From positions 992,001 through 1,056,000 of the forward strand of contig NZ_CBDDGH010000005.1 of the NCBI RefSeq assembly GCF_965227725.1: 64,000 bases of DNA. Reading direction: 5' to 3'. The notes beneath the pieces are model-generated. The model was not told where the DNA came from. It made no database searches and saw only the letters and a program-made list of their open reading frames with translations. Position 1 is the first letter of the stretch; every line of letters begins with the position of its first letter. Shown here one piece after another: positions 53,473 through 61,920 of this stretch. Source of the stretch: Shimia sp965227725. Its GTDB lineage: Bacteria; Pseudomonadota; Alphaproteobacteria; Rhodobacterales; Rhodobacteraceae. A program made the translations under genes and the position numbers.

Positions 53473-53483
53473 GGGCAGACAGA

Positions 53484-54575
53484 ATGGCGAAAATCACACT
53501 TAAAAACCTCCGGCACAGCTACTACCCCGATCCCAAGGGGCCACAGGACTTTGCCCTCAAAGAAGTGGATCTGGATTGGCAGGACGGCGGCGCTTACGCC
53601 CTGCTCGGCCCCTCCGGCTGTGGCAAATCCACACTTCTGAACATCATCTCCGGCCTTCTGGTGCCCTCTGAGGGCCAGATCCTCTTTGACGGTCAGGATG
53701 TCACCACCCTGCCCCCGGATCAGCGCAACATCGCACAAGTGTTCCAGTTCCCAGTGATCTACGACACCATGACCGTGCGCGAAAACCTTGCCTTCCCGCT
53801 CAAGAACCGTGGCGTGGACCCGGCGATCATCGAAAAGCGCGTGGCAGAGATTGCCGAGATGCTCGAAGTCACCGACATGCTGGATCGCAAAGCGGCTGGC
53901 CTGTCTCCGGACAACAAGCAAAAGATCTCCATGGGCCGTGGCCTTGTGCGCGATGACGTGAATGTCGTCATGTTTGACGAACCACTCACCGTGATCGACC
54001 CGCACCTGAAGTGGAAACTGCGCACCAAGCTCAAAGAGCTGCACCAGCGCGTCTCCCACACCATGATCTATGTGACCCACGACCAGACCGAAGCTCTCAC
54101 CTTTGCCGATCAGGTGGTGGTGATGCAGCTTGGCGAAGTCGTGCAGATCGGCACCCCTGAAGAGCTCTTTGAACGCCCCGCACACACCTTTGTGGGCCAC
54201 TTCATCGGCTCCCCGGGCATGAACGTGCTGCCCGCCGAAGTGAAAGACGGCCAAGCCCTCTTTGCGGGCCGTGCGGTCGCGCTGGAGGGTCCGATCAATG
54301 CAGGCGCCTCCGGTCAGCTCGAAATCGGCATCCGCCCCGAATTCGTGCGTCTGGCTGACACCGGCATCCCCGCCACCGTCACCCGCGTGGCCGATGTGGG
54401 CCGCCACACCGTGGTCGAAGCCACCGTCGGCACTCACAAGGTCGCCGCCATCCAAAACGGCCCCGCGCCGCAAAAAGGCGACGAGGTGCACCTGCATTTC
54501 ACCCCGGAACACACCCGGCTCTACGCCGACGGCTGGATCGCAACCACGCCCGCGCAAAAGGAGAGCGCAGCATGA
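53484..54575 (+). CDS. glpT: Glycerol-type ABC transporter ATPase 2
   Basis: 363 residues. Walker A GPSGCGKST (42-50), Walker B VVMFDEPLTVIDP and an intact H-loop (YVTHDQTEAL), but the signature normally LSGGQ reads LSPDNKQK. This is the reverse defect of its partner. The C-terminal domain (LEIGIRPEFVRLADTGIPAT) is of the MalK/UgpC type. ATG at 53484 with GAGGG upstream. The stop overlaps the first permease start by four bases. Confidence 0.88.
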   Translation: MAKITLKNLRHSYYPDPKGPQDFALKEVDLDWQDGGAYALLGPSGCGKSTLLNIISGLLVPSEGQILFDGQDVTTLPPDQRNIAQVFQFPVIYDTMTVRENLAFPLKNRGVDPAIIEKRVAEIAEMLEVTDMLDRKAAGLSPDNKQKISMGRGLVRDDVNVVMFDEPLTVIDPHLKWKLRTKLKELHQRVSHTMIYVTHDQTEALTFADQVVVMQLGEVVQIGTPEELFERPAHTFVGHFIGSPGMNVLPAEVKDGQALFAGRAVALEGPINAGASGQLEIGIRPEFVRLADTGIPATVTRVADVGRHTVVEATVGTHKVAAIQNGPAPQKGDEVHLHFTPEHTRLYADGWIATTPAQKESAA

Positions 54576-55435
54576 AAACCGAAAACCAAAAAGCCTGGTT
54601 CTTCGTCGCCCCGGTGCTGATCCTCGTGGCGTTCAACGCCATCATCCCGATGATGACCGTGGTGAACTACTCCGTGCAGGAAACCTTCGGCGACAACCTC
54701 TTCTTCTGGGAAGGCCTCACATGGTTTGAACAGATCCTGCGCTCCGAGCGCTTCCACGCTGCTCTGGGGCGTCAGTTCTTCTTCACCGCCATGATCCTGC
54801 TGATCGAAATCCCGCTTGGCATCGCCATCGCGCTCTCCATGCCGCGCAAAGGCTTCTGGGTGCCGGTGTGTCTGGTGCTGATGGCCCTGCCCATGCTGAT
54901 CCCATGGAACGTGGTTGGCGCGATGTGGAACATCTTCGCCCTGCCAGATATCGGCCTGCTGGGCTATTTCCTCAACCACGTGCTGGGCATCAACTATGAC
55001 ATGACCCAGGATCCCGTGGCCGCATGGGTGACCATCATCACCATGGATGTGTGGCACTGGACCTCGCTGGTGGTGCTCCTGTCCTATGCGGGCCTCGTCT
55101 CCATCCCGGACGCCTACTATCAGGCGGCCAAGATCGACGGTGCCTCCAACTGGTCGGTGTTCCGCTTCATCCAACTGCCCAAGATGAAAAGCGTTCTGAC
55201 CATCGCAATCCTTCTGCGCTTCATGGACAGCTTCAACATCTACACCGAGCCCTTCGTGCTCACAGGTGGTGGCCCCGGCAACTCGACCACGCTCCTGTCC
55301 ATCGACTTGGTGAAAATCGCGCTTGGTCAGTTTGACCTCGGCCCCGCCGCCGCGATGAGCCTCATCTACTTTGCAATCACCCTCTTTGTGTCCTGGCTGT
55401 TCTACACGCTCATGACCAAAGACGACCTGAACTAA
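54572..55435 (+). CDS. glpP: Glycerol-type ABC transporter permease 1
   Basis: 287 residues with six membrane helices; the first is AWFFVAPVLILVAFNAIIPM. The EAA loop that contacts the ATPases is YYQAAKIDGASNWSVFRFIQ. AAAGGAGAGC precedes the ATG. Same operon as the ATPases; forms the inner-membrane channel with the next gene's product. Confidence 0.9.
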   Translation: MKTENQKAWFFVAPVLILVAFNAIIPMMTVVNYSVQETFGDNLFFWEGLTWFEQILRSERFHAALGRQFFFTAMILLIEIPLGIAIALSMPRKGFWVPVCLVLMALPMLIPWNVVGAMWNIFALPDIGLLGYFLNHVLGINYDMTQDPVAAWVTIITMDVWHWTSLVVLLSYAGLVSIPDAYYQAAKIDGASNWSVFRFIQLPKMKSVLTIAILLRFMDSFNIYTEPFVLTGGGPGNSTTLLSIDLVKIALGQFDLGPAAAMSLIYFAITLFVSWLFYTLMTKDDLN

Positions 55436-55446
55436 GGAGAGCGATC

Positions 55447-56244
55447 ATGCGTAAAAGATCACTCGTTCCAATCCTCTACATCTTCTTCCTGATGCTGCCG
55501 ATCTACTGGCTGGTGGCGATGAGCTTCAAAACCACAAATGAGATCCTCTCTGGCTTTTCGCTCTTCCCGCAGACCTTCACGCTGGAGGCCTATGTCACGA
55601 TCTTCACCGATCCCTCCTGGTATTGGGGCTATATCAACTCGATCATCTATGTGTCTCTGAACACGCTGATCTCCATCGCCGTGGCCCTGCCCGCCGCCTA
55701 TGCCTTCAGCCGCTACCGCTTTCTGGGCGACAAACAGCTGTTCTTCTGGCTGCTGACAAACCGTATGGCCCCGGCAGCCGTGTTCGCCCTGCCCTTCTTT
55801 CAGCTCTACTCCGCTGTGGGCCTGTTTGACACGCACCTCGCCGTGGCGCTGGCGCATTGTCTCTTCAACATCCCGCTGGCTGTGTGGATTTTGGAAGGCT
55901 TCATGGGCGGCGTGCCAAAGGAGCTGGATGAAACCGCCTATGTGGATGGCTATTCTTTCCCACGCTTCTTCCTGACGATCTTCATCCCGACGATCAAAGC
56001 CGGTGTGGGTGTGGCTGCTTTCTTCTGCTTCATGTTCTCATGGGTGGAGCTGCTGCTCGCGAAAACCCTGACAGCTGTGGCCGCAAAGCCCATCGCCGCC
56101 ACGATGACCAAGACCGCCTCTTCTGCGGGATATGAGCTGGGCCTGCTGGCCGCTGCCGGCACGCTCACCATCATCCCCGGCGCCATCGTGATCTATTTTG
56201 TCCGCAACTACATCGCGAAGGGCTTCGCGATGGGGAGAGTTTGA
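55447..56244 (+). CDS. glpQ: Glycerol-type ABC transporter permease 2
   Basis: 265 residues, six membrane helices (SLVPILYIFFLMLPIYWLVA at the start). The EAA loop reads ELDETAYVDGYSFPRFFLTI. AAGGAG lies upstream of the ATG. It ends two bases before the small membrane protein gene, whose ribosome site lies within its last codons. Confidence 0.9.
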   Translation: MRKRSLVPILYIFFLMLPIYWLVAMSFKTTNEILSGFSLFPQTFTLEAYVTIFTDPSWYWGYINSIIYVSLNTLISIAVALPAAYAFSRYRFLGDKQLFFWLLTNRMAPAAVFALPFFQLYSAVGLFDTHLAVALAHCLFNIPLAVWILEGFMGGVPKELDETAYVDGYSFPRFFLTIFIPTIKAGVGVAAFFCFMFSWVELLLAKTLTAVAAKPIAATMTKTASSAGYELGLLAAAGTLTIIPGAIVIYFVRNYIAKGFAMGRV

Positions 56245-56245
56245 T

Positions 56246-56524
56246 ATGCTGAGCTGGATGGCATGGACCTGGCCCACGGCCGCAATCTTCATCGTGCTTT
56301 TCTCCACAATCGGCCTGCTGATTGTGCTGGAAATCAAATACCCCGGAGGTGCCGAGCGCAAAGGCGCGCTTGGCCTCGTCACCACCCGAGGCGACCGTCT
56401 GTTTCTCACCTGCCTGGGTGGCAGCTTCATCTTCCTGGCGTGGCTCGGCCTGATGGGCGAGCCGCTCTGGTGGCCGCTGGGCCTGGCCATCGGCTGGGGC
56501 ACCTTCTGCTTCTGGAAAGTCTGA
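56246..56524 (+). CDS. DUF2160 small membrane protein of the glycerol transporter operon
   Basis: 92 residues from MLSWMAWTWPTAAIFIVLFS; ATG at 56246 with GGGGAGA upstream. Two hydrophobic helices flank a short basic loop (RKGALGLVTTRGDRL), followed by a third hydrophobic stretch rich in Trp and Gly. DUF2160 genes accompany GlpVSTPQ-type transporters, and its presence is the best sign that this is that transporter rather than another sugar transporter. Its precise role is unknown. Confidence 0.87.
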   Translation: MLSWMAWTWPTAAIFIVLFSTIGLLIVLEIKYPGGAERKGALGLVTTRGDRLFLTCLGGSFIFLAWLGLMGEPLWWPLGLAIGWGTFCFWKV

Positions 56525-56556
56525 TCCGGTCCCGTATCAGACCCCTTTCAGAAGAA

Positions 56557-56587
56557 GGGCAGACGCTGAACGCGTCTGCCCTTTTTT
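56557..56587 (+). terminator. Strong terminator of the transporter operon
   Basis: GGGCAGACGC (56557-56566) pairs perfectly with GCGTCTGCCC (56572-56581) and is followed by TTTTTT. Confidence 0.93.
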
Positions 56588-57055
56588 GACTCATCGCGCC
56601 ACAGCGCCCGCCAAAGTCTTTACCCCAATGAGGTCTGTTTTGCGCCGCGATCTGCCAGCTTGACGAAATACAGAAAAATTAGCAAAGCCCATGTGATCAC
56701 ATGGCCGGTACGAAACATGTCAAAAGACGCTCGTATCAGTAGAACTGTCGTTCATCGGTACCATTTCGAGCACCATCAGGTCAGGATAAAACTGCGCTTG
56801 GCTTGATAGCCTGCAACGATTGATGGGCAAGGCGAGCCGTATATCATACTGCTTCATAAGTCCTTACCGCACTTGTCACACCCTCCCCCCAGATATGCTA
56901 ACCGGAGGAAAACTCAAGCGCGGCAACGACATCACAATTGAGTACTTAGGACTAACAAAACGATGGTTCTCTTTAAGCACAAACGATGTACTGCAAGGCA
57001 ACGATATTGACTCGAACAACATGAAACGCAGTTAAACACGACTTACGACACAGTT
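56588..57055. other. AT-richer spacer between transporter operon and HEPN-like gene
   Basis: 468 bases of lower GC than the flanks. A short plus frame at 56820-57035 has no clear ribosome site and an unremarkable product, so I do not call it. No transposase remnant or repeat was seen. Confidence 0.45.
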
Positions 57056-57874
57056 TTAGAACACAGTTTTGAGCACCTTCCCCGTTCCTTCGACAAGTTC
57101 AGAAATTTCTTCCTTGGTCGGTTCGCGACCCTTTGCGTGGCTGCAAACGTTTCGAGTATCCGCCAAACTCTGAGTAAAACGTTCTTGGGCTAGGGTGATG
57201 ATCCCAGACGTCCTAAGTAGCTGGGCTAAGTCAGAGATACCGGGATTTTTCTTGGCGATTTTGAGGTTGTGGGATTCACGAACATGACTGAGGTGTTTTT
57301 CGATTACAACGCCACAAATTGCTCCCGCCGCGCGCAAATACCCTGCCTTAGCCAGAGCTCCGGCAGTCTCAATTTCTGAATCAAAAAGGTCAGCTTGCAG
57401 AACCGCTGAAAGGTCCAGAAGTGTCGAATCGAGAGTGTTCTTTGCCGCTTTGACGATATTCAACTGCTGCTCAAACTCTGGAATTGCCGCAGATCCGTCC
57501 GCCACTACTTCGTAGCCTCCTCCTCGGGTTATCCTTAGACCTTGCAAGTAGTCCTTTATCATATAGTTTTGGAAATCGATGCTTTTGCGTACCCTCTGAT
57601 ATTCGTAGTAGGAAACGAAATCTGAAAGTCGATCAGGCAAAACTTGCTTGATAACCGCTTGGGCTTCTGAATACCATTTCTGATAATCTACCCTGAAAGA
57701 TGGCAGCTCTTTAAGATAAGTAGCCACCTTTTCTTGATCGTTATCATATAAATGATTGAGTTCAGCCTCAAACGTCGATTTTTCGCACTCATGCCGAAGC
57801 GCCATATTAAGCTTGTTTCCCTCATGAATAAGCCCATTCAAGACATCGGAGAATTTCTTTGTTCTTTCAGACAT
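57056..57874 (-). CDS. HEPN-like protein with R-N-x3-H motif, function unknown
   Basis: 272 residues, ATG with AAGAGG upstream. The first 130 residues are helical and charged. The C-terminal half (about 160-272) is an all-helical domain that reads like HEPN/DUF4145-type proteins: AGALAKAGYLRAAGAICGVV, VIEKHLSHVRESHN and then ADTRNVCSHAKGREPT, where R241-N242-x3-H246 matches the HEPN nuclease motif. HEPN proteins are RNases in toxin-antitoxin and defence systems or non-catalytic nucleotide-binding partners. It stands alone; no MNT antitoxin gene is adjacent. GC is about 45%, well below its surroundings, suggesting horizontal transfer. Confidence 0.65.
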   Translation of the reverse strand: MSERTKKFSDVLNGLIHEGNKLNMALRHECEKSTFEAELNHLYDNDQEKVATYLKELPSFRVDYQKWYSEAQAVIKQVLPDRLSDFVSYYEYQRVRKSIDFQNYMIKDYLQGLRITRGGGYEVVADGSAAIPEFEQQLNIVKAAKNTLDSTLLDLSAVLQADLFDSEIETAGALAKAGYLRAAGAICGVVIEKHLSHVRESHNLKIAKKNPGISDLAQLLRTSGIITLAQERFTQSLADTRNVCSHAKGREPTKEEISELVEGTGKVLKTVF

Positions 57875-58432
57875 TACAACCTCTTGATACTACTCAGGGC
57901 GACAATTGCACCATTTCAATCACCTCTCAAGTGTAGTTCCGAATGGGTTTCTAATGCCCAGTCACACAACTTATGGCGTATCTCGGCTCTCGGAAAGCTG
58001 AACTGCAGTACTGAGCCAAGCGCTGAAAGGGAGGTCCGGGCCGCGCTTCAAAGTTTGCAAAGCTCGCTCTATGCGCATTGCGTCCCTCCATCCAAAGCGC
58101 AGGCTCATCTAGTACTTTCGCAGGAGGCCTCATGAACAGCGGGATCGCAAACTTCTTTTTCGCCCCTTTTTCGGACAGCCCATCCAAGACTTCCTCTTGC
58201 CCCAAATATCCCGGGGTAGCCCATCGCAGATGTGGCAGGGGCAGCGCCCCTAAACCGTCACACCACGTGCGACGATACCAAATCGTCAGTTTTTCTCCCA
58301 ACGCAACACGCAACACTTTTGCCCGTTTTCAGGAAAAACGACTCAAAGATTAACACCCTCAGTCACGCCGAAATGGCACCTACGCAACACAGCCGCGATA
58401 CAGACGCGATACCGACGTCCCTGCAGATGGTT
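57875..58432. other. Spacer upstream of the HEPN-like gene, ending at a plus-strand terminator
   Basis: About 560 bases with no supported gene. It carries the HEPN promoter at its left end. Short frames on both strands lack ribosome sites. The hairpin at its right end would terminate a plus-strand transcript, although no plus-strand gene is visible; a small RNA is possible. Confidence 0.45.
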
Positions 58433-58469
58433 AACGCCCCGCTGTGATCCTCTCACAACGGGGCGTTTT
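58433..58469 (+). terminator. Long perfect stem-loop terminator with no gene before it
   Basis: AACGCCCCG (58433-58441) pairs with CGGGGCGTT (58459-58467), and inside it TGTGA (58443-58447) with TCACA (58453-58457); TTTT follows on the plus strand only. On the minus strand there is no T-run, so it serves blaR1 less well. Confidence 0.75.
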
Positions 58470-58525
58470 GCGTTAACCTTTGACCGGTTTTGGCCTTTGT
58501 TTTGCCTTTGGCCGTTCTGGGCGTT

Positions 58526-59638
58526 TTACCAGCTGCGTTGCGCCAGTGTGTTGAGCTGGTTGAGCCGGTCCAGATTGGCCACCGTGCTCAGCATGATCCG
58601 CTCATGGCTCCAGTCCTCAGGCTCTGCCAGAGAAACCGCCCCCACCAGCACACAGCCCGCCATCACGATAGACAGCACCGCGCCAAACAGCACCGCCTCC
58701 TTGGCCGGCGCGTCCTGATCCTGTGCGATCTCCAGAATGCGGTCCTTCAACATCGAGCGGCGCGACAGGAACGGCACCCGCCGCCCCACCAGTGGCACGC
58801 CAAAGGCCGCTGGCTGTTGTGAGGCCTTGGCACTGCGCCGCGCAATCTCCAGAAGCCGCAGCGCATAGGTGTGGGCATCAAAGCCTTTGCGCGACAGATA
58901 CGCCCTATCGCACGCCAGTTCACCAAGCTTGCGCAAGCGACTGGAAAGAAACCAGAAACCGGGATTGAGCACCGCCACAGGAGAGATCAGGGAAAGCAGA
59001 ACTTCCGCATCCACATCACCTTGGCGGATGTGCTGCAGCTCATGGCCAAGCGCCATTTGCACGGAAGTTCGGTCGCGCAACATCGCCTCGGGAAGCACCA
59101 CGTAATAGTGCCAGAACCCACGGGTCGAAAAGGGCACGCTCACGGTTGGGCTGGCCACAATCCGGCAGCGTTTGGTGTGATGCACCACACGGCCCTCGGT
59201 GATCGCAAGACGGATGCGCCCGACGTTCAGAAGCAGGTAACCGCTGCGCGCAATAAACGCCGCGATGAAAGCTGCGATCAGCACCTGCGCCACGGTCGAG
59301 CTCGCGGTGGCCACCTGTGCCATCCAGTCGGTCTTGAGCGCCAAAAGCTGCTGCATCTTATGCGCGCTGATGTCGAGATTACCGTTCAGAACCTGCGAAA
59401 CCAGAGCGTCCGTTGCATTAACGCTGGCGGCATAGGGAGATGATACAAGATAGGGCGCCACCAAAGGCAACACCGCCAGACAAGCAATCACCGCCATCCC
59501 CATCCGACGCCGGGTATAGTAGCTCCGTCGTCGTCCAGACAGGACCAATACGCCTTCGAATGCACCGAAAACCAACGCGGCCAACAGGATCACAAGCTGT
59601 ATCCAGATCGCCCCCCCTACGATTTGATCAACCGTCAT
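58526..59638 (-). CDS. BlaR1/MecR1-type M56 membrane metalloprotease without sensor domain
   Basis: 370 residues from the ATG at 59636-59638 (GAGG upstream). Four or five membrane helices (ITWIQLVILLAALVFG-like start, AVIACLAVLPLVAPYLVS, VAQVLIAAFIAAFIARSGYL, EAVLFGAVLSIVMAGCVLVG). The zinc protease motif is H199-E-L-Q-H203. Only about 45 residues follow the last helix, so the penicillin-binding sensor of true BlaR1 is absent and the signal must be different. It overlaps the repressor gene by 11 bases; the protease presumably inactivates that repressor. Confidence 0.85.
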   Translation of the reverse strand: MTVDQIVGGAIWIQLVILLAALVFGAFEGVLVLSGRRRSYYTRRRMGMAVIACLAVLPLVAPYLVSSPYAASVNATDALVSQVLNGNLDISAHKMQQLLALKTDWMAQVATASSTVAQVLIAAFIAAFIARSGYLLLNVGRIRLAITEGRVVHHTKRCRIVASPTVSVPFSTRGFWHYYVVLPEAMLRDRTSVQMALGHELQHIRQGDVDAEVLLSLISPVAVLNPGFWFLSSRLRKLGELACDRAYLSRKGFDAHTYALRLLEIARRSAKASQQPAAFGVPLVGRRVPFLSRRSMLKDRILEIAQDQDAPAKEAVLFGAVLSIVMAGCVLVGAVSLAEPEDWSHERIMLSTVANLDRLNQLNTLAQRSW

Positions 59639-60041
59639 CCTTTCTGATCCTCGTTTCAATGATCTCTTTGATTTCCTGGATCATCTCATCTGTCAGGTCC
59701 TCATTATCCACCAGTCGCGCAACAAGCGCCGTCGGGGTTCCTCCAAACAAGGTCTTTGACAGGTTTTTCAGGCTGCGACCTTCATAGTCGCGTTTCGCAA
59801 CGGCCGGGGTATAGACCAGCGCCCGGTCTTTGCGGGCGGAGGTGACAAACCCCTTCTCGTCGAGAATTTTCATTACGGTGGCCACCGACGTATAGGCGCG
59901 TTGGCTCTGGCCCTCCAAGGCCGCCATAATATCGCGCACCGAGCCAGACCCGATGTCCCAAAGGGCAATCATAAACTCCAGCTCAACATCGGTGAGCATT
60001 TCACTGCGTCGACGTGCCAATTGGCCACTCCGTACCTTCAT
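59628..60041 (-). CDS. BlaI/MecI-family transcriptional repressor
   Basis: 137 residues from MKVRSGQLARRRSEMLTDVE. Winged-helix DNA-binding domain with the family core LTDVELEFMIALWDIGSGSV, TSVATVMKILDEKGFVTSAR, then a dimerisation tail (VDNEDLTDEMIQEIKEIIET). The ATG at 60039-60041 has no ribosome site; a palindrome abuts it, so the message may be leaderless. Partner of the membrane protease encoded downstream. Target genes beyond itself are unknown; no beta-lactamase is nearby. Confidence 0.87.
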   Translation of the reverse strand: MKVRSGQLARRRSEMLTDVELEFMIALWDIGSGSVRDIMAALEGQSQRAYTSVATVMKILDEKGFVTSARKDRALVYTPAVAKRDYEGRSLKNLSKTLFGGTPTALVARLVDNEDLTDEMIQEIKEIIETRIRKDDG

Positions 60042-60042
60042 A

Positions 60043-60056
60043 ACTAGGAAATTAGT
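60043..60056. promoter_or_regulatory. Palindromic candidate operator of the BlaI-type repressor
   Basis: ACTAGGAAATTAGT: the half-sites ACTA and TAGT are exact inverted repeats around six bases, placed directly upstream of the repressor start codon. This is the usual place for an autoregulatory operator of the BlaI/CopY family, whose sites contain similar TACTA-type half-sites. Confidence 0.5.
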
Positions 60057-60227
60057 ACTGCAGATCCCCCTCATCTCAAAGCAAAAACTTGAGCCCCTCC
60101 CAAAGAGCCCGCGATCTCAGGCTGATTAACGATTTGCAAAGGAAGCAGGGGTTATTTTAGGCACTTAAAGTTTCGAGAATTCACTGTTTCTGTGCTCCAA
60201 TCAGGGGTGCGCCCACAGGAGCCTGAC

Positions 60228-60869
60228 ATGAAACGCTGCCTCGCCACCGCCATCGCATTTGCCACATTTGGCCTCAGCACACAGACTTCTGCAGAGGTCA
60301 CCCCTGCCCCTTTCACGCTCAGCGTGGGAGAGTCGGTTCTGGGGCACACGTTTGAAGCCGGCTACCGCTTCAACAGCCGATTTGGCATGCGCGGCCTCTA
60401 CGGGGACGGCAGTATCTCCGTCGACACCAGCCTTGAGGGCAATCAATATGATGGCGATGTCAGCCTGGGCGGGTTTGGCCTGATTTTTGACTACTACACC
60501 AGCGGCAACACGTTCCGCCTCAGCGCCGGTGCAGTGACGCTGGATCACCGTTTTGACGGCGCCACCAGCGGCAACATTGTGGTCAATGGCACCAGCTATT
60601 CCGCCCCTCTCAACCTCAGCGCCAGCTTTGATCAGTCCCTCGCACCTATGATTGCGCTAGGAGTGCAAACGCCGATCAGAAACAGCCGCTTTGTCTTCAC
60701 CGGCGATCTCGGCGTGGTCTACACCGGCGGCGCGACTGCGTCGGGCAGCGATCCGACAAACACGATTGTGCAATCCGACATCGACGCCGAGCTCTCAGAC
60801 ATCAACAACACGCTGGACGACCTCCCAATCGCCCCGTTCTTAAAGGTCGGCATCGGGTTTCAGTTCTGA
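60228..60869 (+). CDS. Outer-membrane beta-barrel protein (OmpA-membrane-domain/OmpW-like), unknown role
   Basis: 213 residues from the ATG at 60228 (AGGAG upstream). Sec signal MKRCLATAIAFATFGLSTQT, cleavage near TSA-EV. The mature protein has alternating amphipathic strands (HTFEAGYRFNSRFGMRGLYG, VSLGGFGLIFDYYTSGNTFR, APFLKVGIGFQF) and ends in phenylalanine, the signal for BAM insertion. About eight strands are expected. Asp/Ser-rich loops suggest exposure to the outside. Substrate or function is not recognised. Confidence 0.78.
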   Translation: MKRCLATAIAFATFGLSTQTSAEVTPAPFTLSVGESVLGHTFEAGYRFNSRFGMRGLYGDGSISVDTSLEGNQYDGDVSLGGFGLIFDYYTSGNTFRLSAGAVTLDHRFDGATSGNIVVNGTSYSAPLNLSASFDQSLAPMIALGVQTPIRNSRFVFTGDLGVVYTGGATASGSDPTNTIVQSDIDAELSDINNTLDDLPIAPFLKVGIGFQF

Positions 60870-60998
60870 GGACTGACAACGTCGCCAGACAGCGAGGCGG
60901 CTACGCAGTGCGCAACGCAGGCAAAAGCCGCAACGACCTGCGATTTGTCACCGCCAACCCGATCTCGACGAATTGCCCAGTACCGCAATCTTAGTTTT

Positions 60999-61895
60999 CT
61001 ATCCCCGGCTCAACCCATTCATTTGCGCAATGAAATCTGCCAACATTGGCAAGTACCGATCTCCCTGCCCCGAAGCCTCCATCGCGGCAAACCCATTTCG
61101 TACATCAGCCTGTACCGGGGTGACAGCTCCAACACTGGCAGCCAAATTCGCCAGATACCGCATATCTTTATGGGCGTTTGTGATAGAAAAGCGATGCGCG
61201 TTCTCATCCCGATCAAGCGTCCATTTCATGAAGGTATCGTAGAACCCGTTGGACAGACGACCAGGCCGGATGATGGAATCTACCTGCTCCACAGTCAGCC
61301 CGGATTTTTCCGCGATGGCCAAAGCCTCAGAGTACAGCGCCGCATAGCCCAGAGAGATGAAGTTGTTGATCAGCTTCATCTTATGGCCCAAGCCGACATC
61401 CCCCAGATACACGGCCAGTGAAGCCCAACAGTCAATAACCGGCTTGATCCGTGCAAAGGTCTCAGGCGTCGCGCCAACCATTGTGTCCAAAGTGCCCGCT
61501 TCGGCCTCCTTCGGGGTTTTGGCCAGCGGCGCATCGGCCAGATCCATACCAGCAGCGCGCAGCTCTTCTGCCAATTGCATGGTGGAGACCGGATCCGAAG
61601 TCGAGCAATCGACGACGACCACACCCTGCCGGCCTGAGGCCAAAATCCCATCAGGTCCGCGCACCAGCTCTTCAACCTGGGGGCTGCCAGAGACACACAG
61701 GTGGATGATGTCGCATTGGGCAGCCAACTCTTTCGCGGATGTCACTTCGGTCGCGCCACGCGCCAGCAGATCATCGACAGGCGCGCGGTTGCGATGACCC
61801 ATCACAACCAGCTGATAACCTTTCTCAACGATATTCTTGGCCATGCCGTGCCCCATAAGGCCGACGCCTATAAATCCTACAACAGGTTTGGTCAT
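60999..61895 (-). CDS. 3-hydroxyisobutyrate dehydrogenase family oxidoreductase
   Basis: 298 residues. NAD(P) Rossmann fingerprint VGFIGVGLMGHGMAKNIVEK at the N-terminus, the substrate block DAPLAKTPKEAEAGTL in place of the usual DAPVSGG, and the catalytic lysine region GHKMKLINNFISLGYAALYS. It oxidises or reduces a beta-hydroxyacid such as tartronate semialdehyde or hydroxyisobutyrate; the altered block leaves the substrate open. ATG with AAGGGA upstream. It follows the aldo/keto reductase by 25 bases and probably shares its transcript. Confidence 0.9.
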   Translation of the reverse strand: MTKPVVGFIGVGLMGHGMAKNIVEKGYQLVVMGHRNRAPVDDLLARGATEVTSAKELAAQCDIIHLCVSGSPQVEELVRGPDGILASGRQGVVVVDCSTSDPVSTMQLAEELRAAGMDLADAPLAKTPKEAEAGTLDTMVGATPETFARIKPVIDCWASLAVYLGDVGLGHKMKLINNFISLGYAALYSEALAIAEKSGLTVEQVDSIIRPGRLSNGFYDTFMKWTLDRDENAHRFSITNAHKDMRYLANLAASVGAVTPVQADVRNGFAAMEASGQGDRYLPMLADFIAQMNGLSRG

Positions 61896-61920
61896 GTTCT
61901 TTTCCCTTGTTGGCAGCGCA

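Noticed and set aside
56820..57035. Plus-strand frame of 71 codons upstream of the HEPN-like gene
   Set aside because: No ribosome site and no recognisable domain; the composition does not differ from the surrounding spacer. It would be the natural place for an antitoxin, but its direction and sequence give no support.
57951..58316. Minus-strand open frame of about 121 codons
   Set aside because: No ribosome site, low-complexity Pro/Arg-rich product, and no resemblance to a known fold; it appears to be a chance frame in non-coding DNA.
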